DNA of 64,000 nucleotides from assembly GCF_030253575.1 (NCBI RefSeq), contig NC_080564.1, forward strand, positions 23,894,001 through 23,958,000, written 5' to 3'. The notes beneath the pieces are model-generated. The model ran no database searches and was not told the origin of the DNA. It saw only the letters and a list, made by a program, of their open reading frames with translations. Position numbers and translations under genes: made by a program. This DNA comes from Rhododendron vialii. Taxonomy: Eukaryota; Streptophyta; Magnoliopsida; Ericales; Ericaceae. Positions 34,174 to 45,607 of the stretch are shown here, piece by piece (position 1 is the stretch's first letter; every line of letters begins with the position of its first letter).

Positions 34174-34815
34174 TCAGGCCTGATACAGACGGGCCGCTAG
34201 CCTCGGCCTTGGGTGGACCATGAGGGGATCGGCCCGCTGTAAGGTCAGCCCGTATGCTTCATCCATATTAAGCTTCTCGACCGATTTCCCCTTAGGCAAT
34301 TCCCAGTTGAAGGCCTGGACCAATGTCGCGGTTAATAGCTGGACCATCCGAAGCCCAAGGCTCATCCTGGCACATATCCTCCGGCCCGCCCCAAACGGAA
34401 TGACCTCAAAATCGTTCCCTCTAATATCAGCATTGGGCTTTTCCCCGCCAGGGAGGAACCGCTCTGGCAAGAACTCTAAGGGATTGGCCCATGCATCCGG
34501 ATCACGGGCTATGGCCCACACGTTGACGAGAAGAGTCGAGCCCTTCGGGATGAAGTAGCCATTGATTTCGCAGCTTTCGGCCGCCATCCGCGGGAGAGAG
34601 AGCGGGGTCGATGGGTGGAGCCGGAAGGTTTCCTTGATGATGGCTTGGAGGTAGGTTAATTGGGGCAAGTCGGACTCCATTACGAGCCGGCCCGGGCCAA
34701 CAATTGAGTCCAGCTCTTGTTGGGCTTTGGCTAGGACTTTGGGATGTTTAAGGAGTTCTGCTACGGCCCACTCTACATTGCTAGATGAGGTGTCAGTTCC
34801 TGCTGCGAACAAGTC
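34174..34815 (-). CDS. F3'H: F3'H exon 3
   Basis: Starts after the acceptor TTATTGCAG with DLFAAGTDTSSSNVEW and ends RLAARLYQA before the stop; 213 residues. It holds the I-helix, ExxR (KETFRLHP), PERF and haem loop. The haem loop codons give FGAGRRICAR; the usual Gly after Cys-Ala is Arg, one G-to-A step away (GGG to AGG, near 34365-34370). Confidence 0.92.
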   Translation of the reverse strand, partial: DLFAAGTDTSSSNVEWAVAELLKHPKVLAKAQQELDSIVGPGRLVMESDLPQLTYLQAIIKETFRLHPSTPLSLPRMAAESCEINGYFIPKGSTLLVNVWAIARDPDAWANPLEFLPERFLPGGEKPNADIRGNDFEVIPFGAGRRICARMSLGLRMVQLLTATLVQAFNWELPKGKSVEKLNMDEAYGLTLQRADPLMVHPRPRLAARLYQA

Positions 34816-35844
34816 CTGCAATAATAGCCTCATTTATGTAAGCAAATATAGGGTCCCCAAATGGTTTGTTTGGCATTTTAGTTCAGTTTAGTTTTAGTAG
34901 TGAGTGAAGAGAGAAATAGGATAATGATTGGAGAGAAGGATAATGAGTAGAGAGATATAGAGAGGAATGACAAAGTAATAATTAGAAAAATAAAATAATG
35001 ATTGGAAAAATAAATAGGATAATAATTAGAAAACAAAACTATAATGTCAAACAAACACAACCTAATCATTTCCAGGGTTTTGTGGATAACTTCTTCAGAA
35101 TTCTAAAAATTGTCATTAACGGCCCGTTTGGATGCGAGTAAAGAATTGGGAGTATTAGTTAATAAGGGGATAAGATAGTATGGGGTATTAGTTAATAAGG
35201 GAGGGCCTACATTGATGTGATTTTTATGGAGGAGGGATTAAATAGTAGGTTGTTTTGATGAGGTATTAGAAAATGGGGATTAAATAGTACTTCGTTTGGA
35301 TGAAAGATTAATAGGGGGTATAAGGAAGGGTGGATAATGTAAAAAACTGTCAAATGACTTTTTTGCCCTTGTGCAGTCCCTAAATTAATTATATATTACG
35401 TTTTATATATAATTACAAATTTAATTATTCTTTCACAATTTAAGCCGTAATAATTTATTTTACTTATAATTTAATCAATGTGATAAGTATCAAAAATTAT
35501 AATTTTTTTTAAAGTGTTTTATTTTATAATTTCATTTATTTTGGATCAAAGGCAAGTAATAATTTCATTTTTTTAAGCACAGTGGATGGGTGGAGTTGCA
35601 TGGGCATATATGCACTTAATTACTTTTTCATAATTAAACAATAATAATTCAGTTCACTAATTAACTAATTAATTTAATACATATAAAAAATTAAAAAGTA
35701 TTTTTAAAGCATTTTTTTAATTTCGTTTTTTTAGTGGGGAAATTTTAATACCCTTTTTTTAGTGAGAGCACATGGCACACATGCACATGATAAATTTTCT
35801 TTTCTTTTAACCCTCGTTCTTATCACTTCCGGTTCTAGGCAGCT

Positions 35845-35886
<42 letters not shown>

Positions 35887-36531
35887 AGAAGAAGAAGAAG
35901 ACGAAGAGGCAGAGAAGAAGAATAAGAAGAACTACGACACTCCCTTTCTCCGATCCTGGCTGAACGTCACAGGTTCGATCTCCAATCTGCTGGTGTTCCT
36001 CTTGTTCTTCCTCTTTTTCTTCCTGTTTTACTGTCTGTTGCAGCAGACGAAAACCCAGGAGGGTTGGGGGTTGTGGGAGGGGATTAAAAGGGGCAAAATC
36101 GTCCAAGAAGGAGGGGGATTGGGGGGATAATTTATGGACACCTCAAACCCTATCCGAAAATAATACCCCTCATTGCCCTCTTCTTCGGTCTTCCGCAAGA
36201 AAGGGGATAAACGAAGACCTCTCAATTTGGCTTCCCAAACCAGGTCTTAGAGATGGGCCCGGGTCTAAGGGAGGGGTTATAACTTATCCCCCTTCCTTCT
36301 TCGGCATCTAAACGACCCCTTAAGGGAGATGGCATGGAAAAAAAATTGCAAAATTTAGGTTCCGTTTGTTTCGATGTAAAATATTTTTGGATGAAAAATA
36401 TTTTTTATGTAAAATTATTTTGCGTAAAATGTTTGTGTTTTCCGTTGTTTGGTTGCAGTTGAAAATATGTGTAAACATTTTGACTAATCACAATTGTAGA
36501 GAGAGAAGAATAGAGTTTCTAGGTAAAACTT

Positions 36532-36576
<45 letters not shown>

Positions 36577-37095
36577 TCCTCCTGTCAGTGATTGGGGAAA
36601 TAGCTACTGGAAACAAGAAAGTTACGGAATTCATGTCAAGAGACAAATATTCTGGAAAATAACTTACCGCAATTTCCGGCGTAAGCCATTTTACACCGAA
36701 AAATATTTTCTTTATTCTTTGTCCAATCAAACACTAGAAAATAGATAAATTATTTTTGAAGAAATATTTTACGTTGAAACAAACGGAGTCTTGGTGAAAA
36801 TTAGTACAACATCAAATACATAAAGATCTTTTACTACATTTGCCTATTTCTCAGTTTCCCTAAATTGAAGTTTTTTTTTTTTTAACTTCAAAAACTTTCT
36901 CAGCTTTCCTAAATTGAAGTTTTTTTTTTTTAACTTCAAAAACTTTCTCAGCTTTCCTAAATTGAAGTTTTTTTTTTTTTTTTTGAAACTTCGAAAACGA
37001 AACTGAATTTCTCCAAAATGTGAAGAAATTCAAGAACAGAAATTTTAGGTAGCACGTAATGTAGAACCTACCTCTATGCAAAGAGACAAACAGTC

Positions 37096-37130
<35 letters not shown>

Positions 37131-40100
37131 CCAATTGTTTGCTCTGCTACCACACACAGAGAGAGATTGAGAGAGACCCCAATTGTTTGCTCTGCTACCA
37201 CACACAACTAAACATTCTCACACATTGAATTTTTCAGGGAAGCAGACAAGTACAGTGTGGGGCTCCGTTGGCCTTTACAGGGTGCGTACGTGTGTTTAAT
37301 TTCATGTGTCAAGCTAGGTAATAATAATGCCCTACTTAACAGCCTACTTTAAGTTTTCAAATACTAACACAAAAAGAATTTATATATTTCTAATAAGACG
37401 TTTTAACACAAAGAAAATTGTTTTTTCTTTTCCATTTAATTTCCTGCCTCATTAACAGCTAGCTCATTGGAATGTTATTATCAATTTTTTTTTATTAGTA
37501 ATATTATGAACACAAAATCTCAAAACAAAAACTCGGACAGAATTTTGTAGTTACCAGGAGAGAGAATGGTAGATGGACCGTTTGTTTAGGGAGAGAGAGA
37601 GAATGGTAGTTACCAGGAGCAAGGCTTTGATCTCTGTATCAGTCAACTTCCCTCCCTCACCATCACCATCACCATCACCATCACCATCCTCCTTCAGAGA
37701 AATCAACGTACTCAACAAATTACTAGTAGCGTGATTCTGGGCCCCGCCACCCACCTTATGCTCCTCAAGAATCTCACTGAGAAACGCATCAAACCGCGAG
37801 TGCAGCTTCTTCATTTTTTTGGCCACCCCTTGTAAATCGAGCCACTCGAGCCACGGTACAAAGTCGCCGATGTTGAAGACTCCCGAGAGTACCATCAGCT
37901 CCACAACCATGGACTTGAACTCGTCTGCTTTCGCGTCCCCGTCGCTAAACACACGACGCCCCAGCATCACGCGTCCAAGGGCGTTTGTGGTGCATCGGTT
38001 GAGGAGTTGTCCGAGATTTACGGTGGTGGATTCTTCCGCACTCGCCAAGCCGCGCGTGAGGATGGCTACCTCCTCCTGCGGTGTTAAATATGAACAGTTG
38101 TCAAAGTACAAAGAGTGGTGTTAATACAACATCCATTTATACTCCCTCCGTTTCTCTTTCTAATTATTACATTATTACTCTCTTCACTTATTATCAAAAT
38201 TAAAATATTCAAAACTCATAAACGAACAAGACATGCAATCGCGTTCAATTTTTGCCCACCGGCGAGGATTTAAAAAAAAAGAAAGAGATTTTTAGGGTAA
38301 ATTACTAGAACCGCCCCAAGGTTTTTAAAAACTACATATATTCTCTCACGTTTACTAAATTACAAAATACCCCATGTCACAAAACAAATTACTCTCTTAC
38401 AATGATGTGGCTGATAGAAAATTTGTCGGAATCTGTCTGGTATCATCACATTGTCATTGTACTAAATCAAACTGTCTTCTAATAGTCTATAAAAGACTAT
38501 TTTCACACATCTGCAACCGTTCACATATCACAAAAAAGCAGTGTAGTCCATTGTAATTAAGATTTCATGATGTTAGACAGATTTTGTAGAATTTCCTAAG
38601 GGCTACATTGTGACTAAGGATAATTTGGTATGCAACAAGGGGTAATTTGTAATTTCTCAAATGTGAGGTAGTAATCTATAATTTGCAAAACCTCAAGGTT
38701 GATTTTGATAGTTTGCCTAAACTTTTTAACCATATACCGATAAAAAAAAAAAAACTTTCAATTACCGAGGCACGCGAGTACGACACAATAATTCAAGAAA
38801 AATTAACACAAATTCAACAAAAATAATTTTCTCTTAATGACGATAAAAAAAAATACTAACTATATTCAGCAAATTTTTTAGAATGCCTATGAGGAACAGA
38901 ACGGTAAGAAGAAGCCAAAGGAATCTTACTGCTTATTACTCCCCTTCCATATTGAGAATCTCACTTTCTCTCTCTTATCAATTTTTAAATAAAAATATCA
39001 ACTACTTTTGTGCATAATATATCCAATTTTTTCGCACCGTATTAAAAATCTAGATTAGTACTTTAATTTGGTGCTAAAAAATTCAAAAAATTATACACGG
39101 AAGTAGTTGATTTTTTGATTTAAAAAATGGCACAACTTTTCATGGTGAACTCTCAATATGAAACAGATGGAGTATAATATTAGATTTTTTTGGGGGAAGT
39201 GATTTTAGCATTTCTTAAATTGATAATCGCACTTTTAAAGTAGAGTGTCAAAAACAATTTGGGAAGTACCAAAATCAATCTCTATAATTAATTTTTGGCA
39301 TTTTCTTAGGGGTGTGGTTATCAATTTGAAGAGTACCAAAATCTTTTATTTTTTATTTTTTATGTATTACTATTAGGTCACGTAGGCCCAAGACTAACAG
39401 ACAATGAAATTGACTATTTTTTATTTGGAAGTAATATAATTATGGCAAAATCTACTGTCTGCCCATAAGGCTGGTTATAAGTTGGCCCGACAGCTTTAAA
39501 ATTCTGTATCGTGTCCTCTAAAAATGTGTGGCAGGTAAGAGGTGCATAGATTGTATGAATGAAAATGACAAAAATAACCCCTCCCCTCCCTTTAATGACA
39601 AAACTAGCATGTTGGGATTTTTATCACCAAATGATGACCACTTTTCCCAAAGCAACTTTCCCTCTTTTTTCTTTTGTAAAAATAAGGCCATGTTTTCACT
39701 AATAAAAAATACTAAAAATTTAACGCATTTTATCATCTCATTTTTACTAACAAAAAAGTTTTAGCATTTTATCATCTCGTTTTCACAAACAAAAAAAAAT
39801 TATCAACAAATATTGTTTTTGCTACAATAACACTTTTTTTTAATAGCAAAAAAATTTCTTTAATTTTGAAATTGTTATAAAACTAATAGAAGTAAGGAAA
39901 TAGCATCATGCTGATTTACCCAAAAAAAAAAATAGCATCATGCTCAAAAAATAATCATCTGTCCAATCTAAGGCCCAAAACCTACGATTGGCAAGAAGCC
40001 AATTTAGGACAGCCTTTGAGCCAAAGCCCAAACACCCCTGTGAGTCTAAAAAACTCAAGATAATCCAATTGCTACAACAACTCTACTCACAAACCATCAA

Positions 40101-42452
40101 CAACTTATTCACTACTAGAAATAACTTAATATTTCTCAACAACTTATTCACTATCAAAAACACTTAACAACTTGTCGACTACAAATAAAAATTTAAAAAA
40201 ATTTCACTACCGAAAACACCACCTAGAGGTAAAATCCGCCATGGAGTTTTTTGGTTTATTGGGTTTTTTTCATTTTGATCTCCATCAAATTTTTTCCGCG
40301 TTTGTTAATTTTGCGACAAAATTTTGTAGATTATTGATTTGTCTGGAAAAAAAAATCAAAAAATGAATTTATTTTATTTTTATTTTTTGTAATATCCAAG
40401 TTAAAGCCCAAAAGACTTTTTGGACTTTGTCTTGAATATTTTCAAAAATATTTGGGTAGAAGTCATAAATTTTTACTTTTTCAATACCTCTCGTCGAGAT
40501 AAATTAATAATCTATAAAAATTTAGAGAAATGATTTTGCCACTCTCTTTTTTGTTAACGCCACTCTCCTGCAAGTGTATTTTTGGTGCAAAAATACACTT
40601 GCAGGGGAGTTGCGTTAACAAAAAAGAAAATGACAAAATCAGCAGCCAAAATTTATTACAAAACTAACAAATACGATTTTTTTTTGATTAAGGACAATCA
40701 AATGAATTGAAAATTGAAACACTTAATTAAAAGCGAAACAAAAGAGTGGGTGAGAATGTGAGACCGTGGGAGCAATTCATTTTTCGTTACTAAGGAGAGC
40801 AAACCTTAAGTTTAAGGTCAAATTCGTTATCTAATGAAGATAGAAGACTTTCACATCAGACAGCAAGTTTTCTTTTTCGTAGGCCTTCTTAGACTCTACA
40901 CGTGGACTCTTTCTATTAAAACAGTTGTTAATTGGTTTCTCTCTTCGTACGTCTTGGGCTGATTATAGAAGTACCGTATGATTATAGGCTGTTGATTTTG
41001 TCATTTTTTTTTTGTTAAGATCACTCCTTTGCAAATGTATTTTTAATACAAAAATACATTTGCAAAGAAATAGAGTTAAAAAAAAAAGAATAATAAAATC
41101 ATTTCCCTAGTTGTAAGGTCACATGACTCAAATAGGCCCAAAACCGACAATGAAAATCGGCTTTTAGCTAGGAAAAATAAGACAATAATTGAAAGATTTC
41201 ATTCAACCCCTTAAATTTTACTTGGCTTTCAAATGTGGCCCTCAACCTATTTCTTCTCCCTTTTTTTCTCTCTTCTTTTTGTGGGTCCGCATTTTAGGGT
41301 AGGGGAGGGGGAAGGAGAATCTGTGGGTCGAGCCTTTGCTAGCAGTGGATTTCAACTTGCACCATCATAATTTCCTTACAAAATGCCCTATTTCATAACA
41401 ATGTTTAACATGGCACAATTTAAAGATAAAGAAATCACGATTTTAAATAAATCAAGGTACTCTAGTTCAGCTGCGTTCAGCTCATTAGACACTACATAGA
41501 TAATAGATTTTTTGTTAAAGTTAAATGATAAAAAGAGCTCACAAGACTTTTTGTTAAAGTTAAAATAGTGTATTGAAATGTGTAAAAAGTGTATAAAATT
41601 AAGTGTGTGAAAGTGTATAGAAAAATTAAAAAGTGTATTAGAGTTTATATTTTTAAGTCATTTTGTATACCTTAATTATGAAAGTCCAGTTCGATTTCAA
41701 TAGCAGAACCCATTAAAAAATCCATAGCAAGCTTGAATAGTGGAGTATATATATTTTTTTACAGAGCTAGAATATATATAGTACTTAAAGAGCCTTATAA
41801 AAATTTCAATAACTTATTACTATTACAGGCCAACTTTAGGTTTGGCTACCTAGATCCGTCCTAGAATTTTATTGCTATGCTCGGTTGACCTAAATTAAAT
41901 TTTTTCTAAGACATTGGGTATTATTGACTAAAAATTTACGATACGTTATAGTAGAATAATTAGTTTAAAAGTAACTTCCTGTAAGTCTGAAAATCATCTC
42001 TTTTCCTGGTTACCAAAAAAAGGGTGTGATTTTCACACTTTCATTTTTAATATCCATCCTCTTTTTTTTTAATATTTTTTTTTGTAGAAATGACAATCTC
42101 AACCCATATTTTTTAACCCGCCCTTATCCGCCCACTTTTAAACTCAACCCAATCTACCCATACCTTCCCCTCCCCCCCCCCCCCTCCCCCCCCCCCCCTC
42201 TTCTTTTTTTTTTTCCCTCTTCTTTCTCCCTCGATGTACCCATTATCAAGTTTATCCTTAATAATATTTTTTCCCTTTAAAAAAAACTCCATATTTATAT
42301 GAATTTAGATGGGTTAAAAATAAATTCAATATGAGTTGAGCCTCCTCCTTACTCCACGCTACGTGACCATTCCCCCTAAACCCTTTTAGCCGTTTCTCTC
42401 TTTAACAAAACAAAATCGAAATAAATGACACCTCCACTGTTTTCGTCACCCC

Positions 42453-42496
<44 letters not shown>

Positions 42497-44333
42497 TTTT
42501 TTGTTTTGTTTTTTTTCCGTTAGTTTTTTAAGTTGGTTTGGTATGATCATTTATGGAGTAGATATTAAACTTATTTCTAAATCAATGACATAAGTCTCAG
42601 AGCTTGGTTTTATGTGCTCTTATTTTCACCAAGCGTCGTTATCCATTCCAGCTTTTAAGTTTTTGTTAAATAAGCAATGCTATTGACACTAGATTTTGAT
42701 CTCACATTCATAGACACAAGTGTGGTAGACCTCACACAAATATTTGTGTGGGGATGACCACACTTGTATCTATATGAATTGGGCCTGTGCTTTGTAGAGG
42801 TGCTGAGTGCGCGATCTGGCCGTTCATCTCGGAAATCAACGACTTTGATTTTGACTGAGCAATGAACGGTTCAGATCTTTATGCATCCAAAATTATTTAA
42901 AACATTATAAGTTTTTAGATATAGATTATTTTGTAAGCAACACGTATGTTCAAAAAAGAATCTCATTTAGAAAAGGGAGGGAGTTTTTTTTTTAATTGGC
43001 AAAAACATTTTATTAATGAGGCAAACAAGGACGGAACCAAGATTTTATCCTAGTAGTGGCGAAATGCATACTAAAAAAATTTAATGGTGGCGAGACTATA
43101 TAAGTTGGGCATAAATTTTTTTTTTTACATATAATAATTGCATTTTTAAAAATTCTTGTCGTGGCGGTCGCCGCTACTAGACCCCCCCCTAATCCCATCC
43201 TTGGAGGCAAGGAGAAGGAGATTCCAGCGAAATTTAGAAAATACAGCCTGTTGGAAACAAAGCCCAATACACCCGTTGGTCTAAACACACCGATAATATA
43301 ATATAAGCACATAAACAAAAGACCTAAAAATGTCCAAATCAAACAAATAAAGCCTAGCCCAAAAGAATGCGCAAAATCCAACCCTAGTTTTTTGACGGAG
43401 GGAGTATTATGGTACTGTGAAATGAATCTCGTCCATATCTTTTGCCTTGCTTATCAGTTTCTTGGACTTTTTGCATACTAGTTTACTTTTTAAATATATA
43501 CATTCTTTAAATAGAGAAAGTCTTCAATACACATATTTTTAAGATGTGTACCATATGCACCTATTATGTGGTTTATATTGTGTCATCTCATAAAAAATTA
43601 CTTGTAGAACCGGTCATTCATAACATTTTATTTCATATCGTATCTTTTATACTAAAAATTTGTAATTTTTTATCGATATGATTCGTAACTTTTTAGCAAT
43701 AGATTCATAACATTTTGGGAATCATAACATTTTGGTGTGTTTTAATGAGGATGCATATGATACACACCCAAATAAATTATATGTATTGTAGTATTTTCCC
43801 TTTTAATACTATTAGAGCAACTCCAATGGAGGATTGTTATAGCCATTTTTCAGCCCCAAATGGAAAATCTGGTCTCTAGTGGGAGATGGAAAATAGCTTT
43901 GATGTATATGAGAATGAATATATCCATCCCTAGCTTAGATACACCTTTCCAACCCTAGACAGCTCAGCAAGCAACTAATTTACCATAAAAATGAACGGCC
44001 GAAGTATACCTAAGTTGTTAGAAAATGGTCGAAAAATTAATCTGCCCTAGCTCGCTGGAATATGGAAAATGGCCGAAAAGTCTACCCTAGCTCGCCAGCA
44101 ACAACCCTTGTCAGAGAGTCGACGGGAAGAGGGGTTTCCATCAGTCGATTGAGAGAGGAGAAAGGGGGTTTGATCGGGGAATTTTTTGAGGTCGATCAAG
44201 AGGAGGGTTGAGAGAGAGAGAGAATGCGTGAACAAGATTTTCTCGATTTCGAGAGCTGGACTTGCATGCTCTTCTTCCTTTTTTCTTCTCTGAGAGAGAG
44301 AGAGAGAAGAGATGAAAAGGTTTTTTTTTTTTT

Positions 44334-44375
<42 letters not shown>

Positions 44376-45607
44376 GGTTGGTGTTGGGCAGATTTTAGAT
44401 TAAAAGAAAAAGCCCAACAGTTAGATGCTTGTTGGGCTTGGTTGAGAAAAGGAGAAAATGATTATTTTGTAATTAAGTTGAATTAATTTGGAGGAAAATA
44501 AAATAGAGAAAAAGTTAGTTAATTTATTTTTTATCATAAAATAATTATTCATTCCCTCATTTTTTTATCCCCCATTAGACTTGCTCTTACGGCAGCTTGA
44601 AGGAAAATGCTAAGGACCTTTCTTAGGACGGTGAGTACTAATGTGTAAATAATGTATTTGATCAACTATAAAAACATATATATGTGAGTATATTTTTATT
44701 TCTGAAGTGTAAATTAAAATCTTAACTTGTTTGTCAGTACTTGATTATGGAGTTGGGTTCCCAAACAGGGACTGCACTCCTTTAATTATTAGTATCACCG
44801 TTTAGCACCGTTTCATTAACAATTTTTTTTTTTACTTTTTCTACTTTTGCATTTTTGAATTTTGTCTTTATTCAAAAAAATTTAACAAATAAAAAAAGTA
44901 GAAAAGTGAAATGCGAAACTAACAACCGCGAACAAAAAAAAATGCACCAGTGGAAGTAAACAAGAGGGAGAGAGGGGTCTAATCTCTTTTGTCCCAAAAA
45001 CTTCCGTACCTCTGTGCCAAAGAATTTTTCGACCGTTTAATTGTGTGACTTTTTTTTTGCTATAAATTCAATGGCCAGAAAATCTTTCGGCACATAGCCA
45101 CGGGGATGAGAACCCCTGGAAGGTCTTGCCTCAGGAGGAGAGAGAGCGCACCAGGCGGACGTGGCGGAAGTCATCCAAAGCCTTAGCAGAGAACAAGTGA
45201 ACCGAGCATATCTTTCTAAGCATCCGCCACCGCGGCCCATACGGCGCAAACACAAGGTTTTGGTAGTTATAAGCGATGTGCTTGGCCCCCGAGTTGGGCG
45301 GCCGGCTCGAGAAGTTGGCGTCGTGCGTCTTCAGGAACTGCGCGGCGACCGAGGCCGACGCGGCCACCACCACGTGCACCGACCCCATCCAGAGGTGCAT
45401 CAGCGGGCCGTACTCCCGCGCCAGGGCCGCGATGGAGTGGTGAGGCTTCGTGCCCAGGTGGGGCAGGTTCCCGATTACGGGCCACGGCTTCGGCCCCGGC
45501 GGGAGTGGCCGCGGTTGGCGGTTGAGGAGGGTGCGCAGGTTAAGAAGGCAGTACAGAAAGAAGCCAACAACCAGGGAGTAGAGAGCAAGAGCCAAAGAAG
45601 AAGCCAT
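34174..45607 (-). CDS. F3'H: Flavonoid 3'-hydroxylase (CYP75B cytochrome P450), three exons
   Basis: Exons 45607-45152, 38075-37614 and 34815-34174 join through GT-AG introns in phase 0 and encode 519 residues, the normal F3'H length. F3'H is an ER-anchored P450 that hydroxylates the B ring of naringenin, dihydrokaempferol and related flavonoids at the 3' position, steering flavonol and anthocyanin synthesis to quercetin and cyanidin types. Seen: N-terminal anchor, LPPGPKPWPVIGN hinge, AGTDTS oxygen-binding motif, KETFRLHP (ExxR), PERF, GGEK and the haem loop. Oddities: the haem signature reads FGAGRRICAR, with Arg where Gly is expected (codon AGG); HVRLEEV has Leu at the splice junction where Gln is usual; NRCTTNALGR and FVPWLEW also depart from the common forms. 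The frame is intact, but activity is doubtful. Confidence 0.9.
34863..35062. mobile_element. Probable MITE in F3'H intron 2
   Basis: Ends GGTTTGTTTGGC and, reversed, GGTTGTGTTTGTTTGAC. The interior is of repeated GATAATGATTGGA-like units. No target duplication was made out. Confidence 0.4.
35120..36319. mobile_element. PIF/Harbinger-like non-autonomous element (1.2 kb) in intron 2
   Basis: Ends CGGCCCGTTTGGATGC and, reversed, GGGGTCGTTTAGATGC, each directly next to TTAA (35116-35119 and 36320-36323), in keeping with the TTA/TAA target of Harbinger elements. No transposase. A (GA)n run lies at 35848-35883. Confidence 0.65.
35848..35883 (+). repeat. (GA)n microsatellite
   Basis: Pure GA run followed by GAA triplets; it makes a spurious Glu/Arg frame. 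Confidence 0.95.
36358..36790. mobile_element. Foldback MITE (433 bp) in intron 2
   Basis: Left GGTTCCGTTTGTTTCGATGT then AAAATATTT; right end reversed GACTCCGTTTGTTTCAACGT then AAAATATTT. About 30 bp of terminal inverted repeat. A (GA)n run at 36533-36570 lies inside. Target duplication unclear. Confidence 0.7.
36850..36985 (-). repeat. Tandem repeat of about 49 bp, three copies
   Basis: Units TTTCCTAAATTGAAG followed by poly(T) and AACTTCAAAAACTTTCTCAG start near 36850, 36899 and 36948. Confidence 0.85.
37098..37206 (+). repeat. (GA)n plus duplicated 40-bp segment
   Basis: GAGAGACCCCAATTGTTTGC then TCTGCTACCACACACA occurs twice (from about 37121 and 37168), with GA runs before each copy. 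Confidence 0.8.
37614..38075 (-). CDS. F3'H: F3'H exon 2
   Basis: Starts after the acceptor ACACCGCAG with EEVAILTRGL and ends KALLL before the donor GTAACT; 154 residues. It carries VNLGQLLNRCTTNALGR and GVFNIGDFVPWLEWLDLQG. Near 37656-37689 a CATCAC hexanucleotide repeat encodes alternating Gly-Asp (GDGDGDGDGEGG) in the loop before TDTEIKALLL, where F3'H proteins vary in length. Confidence 0.92.
38142..38175. repeat. Stowaway end fragment
   Basis: CTCCCTCCGTTTCTC in intron 1 matches a Stowaway terminus; no partner end was found. A reversed one, GACGGAGGGAGTA, lies at 43395-43408. Confidence 0.4.
38939..39172. mobile_element. Stowaway MITE in F3'H intron 1
   Basis: Left CTCCCCTTCCATATTGAGA, right reversed CTCCATCTGTTTCATATTGAGA, with TA on both sides. 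234 bp. Confidence 0.75.
40531..40641. mobile_element. Small palindromic MITE, copy 1
   Basis: A near-perfect hairpin of 111 bp: TGATTTTGCCA...TGACAAAATCA at the ends and CTGCAAGTGTATTTTT / AAAAATACACTTGCAG in the middle. A second copy lies at 40993. Confidence 0.7.
40993..41101. mobile_element. Small palindromic MITE, copy 2
   Basis: Same family as 40531-40641: TGATTTTGTCA...ATAAAATCA ends and TTTGCAAATGTATTTTT / AAAAATACATTTGCAAA centre. Confidence 0.7.
42455..42495 (+). repeat. (CT)n microsatellite
   Basis: Pure CT run in F3'H intron 1. A C-rich run also lies at 42170-42200. Confidence 0.95.
43815..44586. mobile_element. PIF/Harbinger-type MITE (772 bp) in intron 1
   Basis: Ends GAGCAACTCCAATGG and, reversed, GAGCAAGTCTAATGG, flanked on both sides by TTA (43812-43814 and 44587-44589). 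The GAGCA(A/T)CTCCAATG terminus is common in plant MITEs with a TTA/TAA target. It contains a T23G30 homopolymer junction. Confidence 0.75.
44321..44373 (+). repeat. T23-G30 homopolymer junction
   Basis: Twenty-three T followed directly by thirty G. True G30 runs are rare, so length may be a sequencing or assembly artefact. Confidence 0.9.
45152..45607 (-). CDS. F3'H: F3'H exon 1
   Basis: Encodes 152 residues from MASSLALALYSLVVG: a hydrophobic membrane anchor (about residues 3-22), basic stop-transfer stretch, proline-rich hinge PLPPGPKPWPVIGNLPHLG and the CYP75B segment FSSRPPNSGAKHIAYNYQ. The donor is CTG|GTGCG. It is markedly more GC-rich than its flanks. The ATG at 45605-45607 is the first in frame and gives the expected anchor. 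Confidence 0.92.

Noticed and set aside
35762..36130. Glu/Arg-rich frame of 122 codons
   Set aside because: Produced by a GA microsatellite and T/C-rich tract inside a non-autonomous element; no domain.
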